Source of the DNA: Erysipelotrichaceae bacterium
GTDB taxonomy: Bacteria > Bacillota_I > Bacilli_A > Erysipelotrichales > Erysipelotrichaceae
Assembly (NCBI GenBank): GCA_017620435.1
Contig: JAFZQL010000213.1
Location: forward strand, 1-9,255
DNA: 9,255 nucleotides
Reading direction: 5' to 3'
A model generated the notes under the pieces. It had not been told where the DNA came from and made no database searches. It was given only the letters and a program-made list of their open reading frames with translations. The position numbers and the translations under genes are program-made. Below are positions 7,048 through 9,255 of the stretch, piece after piece (the first letter of the stretch is position 1; each line of letters begins with the position of its first letter).

Positions 7048-7485
7048 ATGGATCTAGTTAGAGTTAAGAAATCGTTACAGGAGTTTATTGTGGAAAAAGG
7101 CATGAAACTGTTTGAAGTGAGCTATCACAAGAAAGATGCGACACTGAGCGTTCTGCTGGATGAGAAACTGAACATGGATGAACTGGAGAAGATCTCGCAA
7201 GAGATATCGGAACATCTGGATCAGTTCGAGGATGAATTCGATGACAACTATCTGCTGGATGTTTCGACGGTCGGTGCGGAAAGACCGATCCGGAATGAGC
7301 AGGAACTTCTGGAAGCCATAGGTGCATATATCTATGTCAAGACAAAGGAAAAGGAGTACTACGGAACACTGAAATCGTTTGAAGAAGGAAAACTGCTTCT
7401 GGAGACGAAAGACAAGACCAGAACAAAAGACATTTCCGTAGACTACAGTCAGATCAAGAAAATGCGTTATGCCGTACAGTTTTAA
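7048..7485 (+). CDS. rimP: Ribosome maturation factor RimP
   Basis: RimP helps assemble the 30S ribosomal subunit, acting on the S12 region. The 145-residue product shows the N-terminal alpha/beta domain (VEKGMKLFEVSYHKKD, then DELEKISQEISEHLD) and the conserved turn leading into the C-terminal SH3-like domain: LLDVSTVGAERPIRN, then YYGTLKSFEEGKLLLET and a final YAVQF. The usual family form of the turn is DVSSPGLERPL, so P is replaced by V here. ATG 7048 is preferred over upstream TTG codons (frame open from 7030) because ggagg (7040-7044) lies just before it, although the 3-base gap is short. The gene order rimP-nusA is conserved across bacteria; nusA follows after 12 bases with its Shine-Dalgarno overlapping the rimP stop codon. 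Confidence 0.93.
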   Translation: MDLVRVKKSLQEFIVEKGMKLFEVSYHKKDATLSVLLDEKLNMDELEKISQEISEHLDQFEDEFDDNYLLDVSTVGAERPIRNEQELLEAIGAYIYVKTKEKEYYGTLKSFEEGKLLLETKDKTRTKDISVDYSQIKKMRYAVQF

Positions 7486-7497
7486 AGGAGAAAGAAT

Positions 7498-9255
7498 ATG
7501 AGTGGCATTAGTTTAAAGAATAAGAACTTTATCGATGGAATGAGGCTGTTCGAGGAAGACAGGAAGGTCGATCCGGAATTCGTTCTGGATACGCTGAAAG
7601 AAGCGATTGCCAAGACCTATCAGAAACACATTGATGCGCCGGAAGCGATGGTAAGAGTCGTCATCGAAAAGAACGAGATGCATGTTTATCATCAGCTGAT
7701 GGTCGTGGATGACGATACGGAGACATTTGACGAGACGCTGGATATCCTGCTTTCGGAAGCGCAGAAGCTCAACCCGGAAGCCAAGGCCGGCGACATCATC
7801 GAGGAAGAAGTCGATTTCAACGAGATCGGCAGAACTTCGATCAACGTCGCCAAGCAGATGCTGAAGCAGAGGATCAAGGAATACGAGAAACAGCGCGTCT
7901 ATGATGAATACAAGGACAAGGAATATGATCTGATTTCCGGTATCATCAAGACCATTGAAGACAAGTTCATTCTTGTCGATATCAAGAATACGATCGGTAT
8001 TCTTCTGAAATCGGAACAGATCCCGGGCGAACAGTACAGGGAAGGTCAGAGTATCCGCTGCGTCATTAAGGAAGTATCCAAGAACTCCAAAGGGTCTCAG
8101 GTCGTTTTAAGCAGAGCGGATGCGATCTTTGTCAAGAGACTGTTCGAAAAGGAAGTTCCGGAGATCGCCCAGGGTCTTGTCGAGATCAAGGCGATCGCCA
8201 GAGAAGCCGGCGAGAGAACGAAGATGGCCGTCTATTCCAGGAACGACGATGTCGATGCGATCGGCGCATGTATCGGTCCTAGAGGTTCGAGAGTTCAGGC
8301 TGTCATCGGCGAGATCAAAGGCGAGAAGGTCGACGTTTTTGAATGGAACGACGATATCGGCGAGCTGGTGAAGAACGCCCTGGCTCCGGCAGATGTCAAA
8401 GCCTGCTTCTACGCCAGTCCATTGACTGATCCTGAACTGACGGAAGAAGAAATCGCTGAAAAAGAGAAATACTACAAACGTCCGCTGGTTGTTGTCGTTG
8501 ATGACGACAAGCTTTCTGTCGCCATCGGCAAGCGCGGCAAGAATGCGAAACTTGCCGTGAAGCTGACAGGCAGAAAGATCGATATCAAGACCCAGAGCGA
8601 GATCGAAGAGCTTGGTCTGGATGTAGATCAGCTGGTTGCGGAATTCAAGGAAGATCAGATCCGTATCGCCAAGGAAAAGGAACAGAAGAGATTCCTTGAA
8701 CTGCAGGAAGAAGCCGCTAGACGTAAGGCGGAATTCGAAGAAGAACTGGCTGCCAACGATACCGGATTCGATGAGACGACGATCGAAGAGATGGATAAGG
8801 ACAAGATGGAAGAGATCGTCGATATCCCTTCAGAGAATCTGTCCAAGAAGGCCGAAACTGTCGTTGTAGAGACGAAAGAGGAAGAGCCTAAGGAAGAAGA
8901 AAAGGCTGTCGAAGAAGAACCTGTCAAGGAAGCAGAACAACCTGTCGAGAAACCTAAGAAACAACCTAGAAAGCCTCTGACGCCGAAACCGGAATACAAG
9001 TCCAAGTTCGAAGACTTTGCCGATGCTTCCAAGAAAGAAGACGCGAAAGTTGAAACAAAGAGACGCAAGAAGAAAGACGACGAAGACCGCAGAGTCAGAG
9101 CAGAAGATCTAGAAAAGAAGGAAAACGCCGAGAAGTTCAAGCCGGTATATTCCGATGAAGAACTGGAAGAGATCGAAGCGCAGGAAGCGGAAGAATTCGA
9201 GAATTCATGGATCAACGACGATGACATCGACTTCGATGAATACGAGGATTACTAC
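7498..9255 (+). CDS. nusA: Transcription factor NusA, 3'-truncated by window edge, with long charged C-terminal extension
   Basis: NusA binds RNA polymerase and nascent RNA and controls pausing, termination and antitermination. The frame stays open to the last base (586 codons, no stop). Domains seen: N-terminal polymerase-binding domain (about 1-135); S1 domain (about 140-206; KGSQVVLSRAD at its end); KH1 with GPRG (260-263); KH2 with GKRG (344-347) and AKLAVKLTGRKIDIK. Bacillus subtilis NusA (about 371 residues) ends shortly after KH2. Here at least 200 more residues follow: a probable helical coiled region (about 378-420), then a low-complexity Glu/Lys/Pro stretch (about 458-500), a basic cluster (KRRKKK, 521-526), and an acidic end (EELEEIEAQEAEE, DDDIDFDEYED). 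ATG 7498 is supported by aaaggag (7484-7490) at 7 bases. Comparable long acidic NusA tails are known in Mollicutes and relatives. About 20 residues are also inserted between KH1 and KH2. Confidence 0.97.
   Translation, partial: MSGISLKNKNFIDGMRLFEEDRKVDPEFVLDTLKEAIAKTYQKHIDAPEAMVRVVIEKNEMHVYHQLMVVDDDTETFDETLDILLSEAQKLNPEAKAGDIIEEEVDFNEIGRTSINVAKQMLKQRIKEYEKQRVYDEYKDKEYDLISGIIKTIEDKFILVDIKNTIGILLKSEQIPGEQYREGQSIRCVIKEVSKNSKGSQVVLSRADAIFVKRLFEKEVPEIAQGLVEIKAIAREAGERTKMAVYSRNDDVDAIGACIGPRGSRVQAVIGEIKGEKVDVFEWNDDIGELVKNALAPADVKACFYASPLTDPELTEEEIAEKEKYYKRPLVVVVDDDKLSVAIGKRGKNAKLAVKLTGRKIDIKTQSEIEELGLDVDQLVAEFKEDQIRIAKEKEQKRFLELQEEAARRKAEFEEELAANDTGFDETTIEEMDKDKMEEIVDIPSENLSKKAETVVVETKEEEPKEEEKAVEEEPVKEAEQPVEKPKKQPRKPLTPKPEYKSKFEDFADASKKEDAKVETKRRKKKDDEDRRVRAEDLEKKENAEKFKPVYSDEELEEIEAQEAEEFENSWINDDDIDFDEYEDYY

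Noticed and set aside
8655..9227. Serine-rich minus-strand open frame (190 codons) opposite the nusA tail
   Set aside because: The serine and phenylalanine runs are the complement of the GAA/GAG/AAG-rich Glu/Lys tail of NusA; an artefact of low complexity.

Overview
The window reads as low-to-mid-GC Firmicutes chromosome. PolC (the Gram-positive replicative polymerase), an mgtA-type Mg2+ pump and a rimP-nusA pair, together with a NusA carrying a very long acidic tail, suggest a member of the Erysipelotrichia or a near relative. That placement is inference from gene content; no rRNA or other taxonomic marker is present. Apart from one small antisense-free intergenic leader and one promoter region, the whole window is coding on the + strand. 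I see no tRNA, rRNA, CRISPR array, insertion sequence or phage gene.

Layout: (1) 1-1911, the C-terminal 636 residues of PolC, open at the left edge. (2) 1924-3129, pepT (tripeptidase), 12 bases after polC and followed by a short intrinsic terminator. (3) 3130-3311, a leader of about 180 bases. It holds a short ORF with a good ribosome-binding site and two mutually exclusive RNA pairings, one of which buries the Shine-Dalgarno sequence of the next gene. (4) 3312-5927, mgtA, a P-type Mg2+ ATPase. (5) 5940-6953, a protein with the cytosolic Mg2+-sensing part of MgtE (N domain plus two CBS domains) but only two short membrane segments in place of the five-helix channel. (6) 6965-7047, a strong sigma-A-type promoter and a perfect 8-bp GAAA-capped hairpin. 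(7) 7048-7485, rimP. (8) 7498 to the right edge, nusA with a C-terminal extension of more than 200 residues.

In many Firmicutes polC is followed directly by rimP-nusA. Here that block is interrupted by pepT and by what looks like a self-contained magnesium unit: leader, pump, and a detached MgtE-type sensor. The most interesting hypothesis is that this unit has two levels of Mg2+ control. The leader ORF and switchable hairpin would set synthesis of the pump, and the MgtE-like protein would sense cytosolic Mg2+ and act on the pump in the membrane. Both are inferred from sequence and context only.
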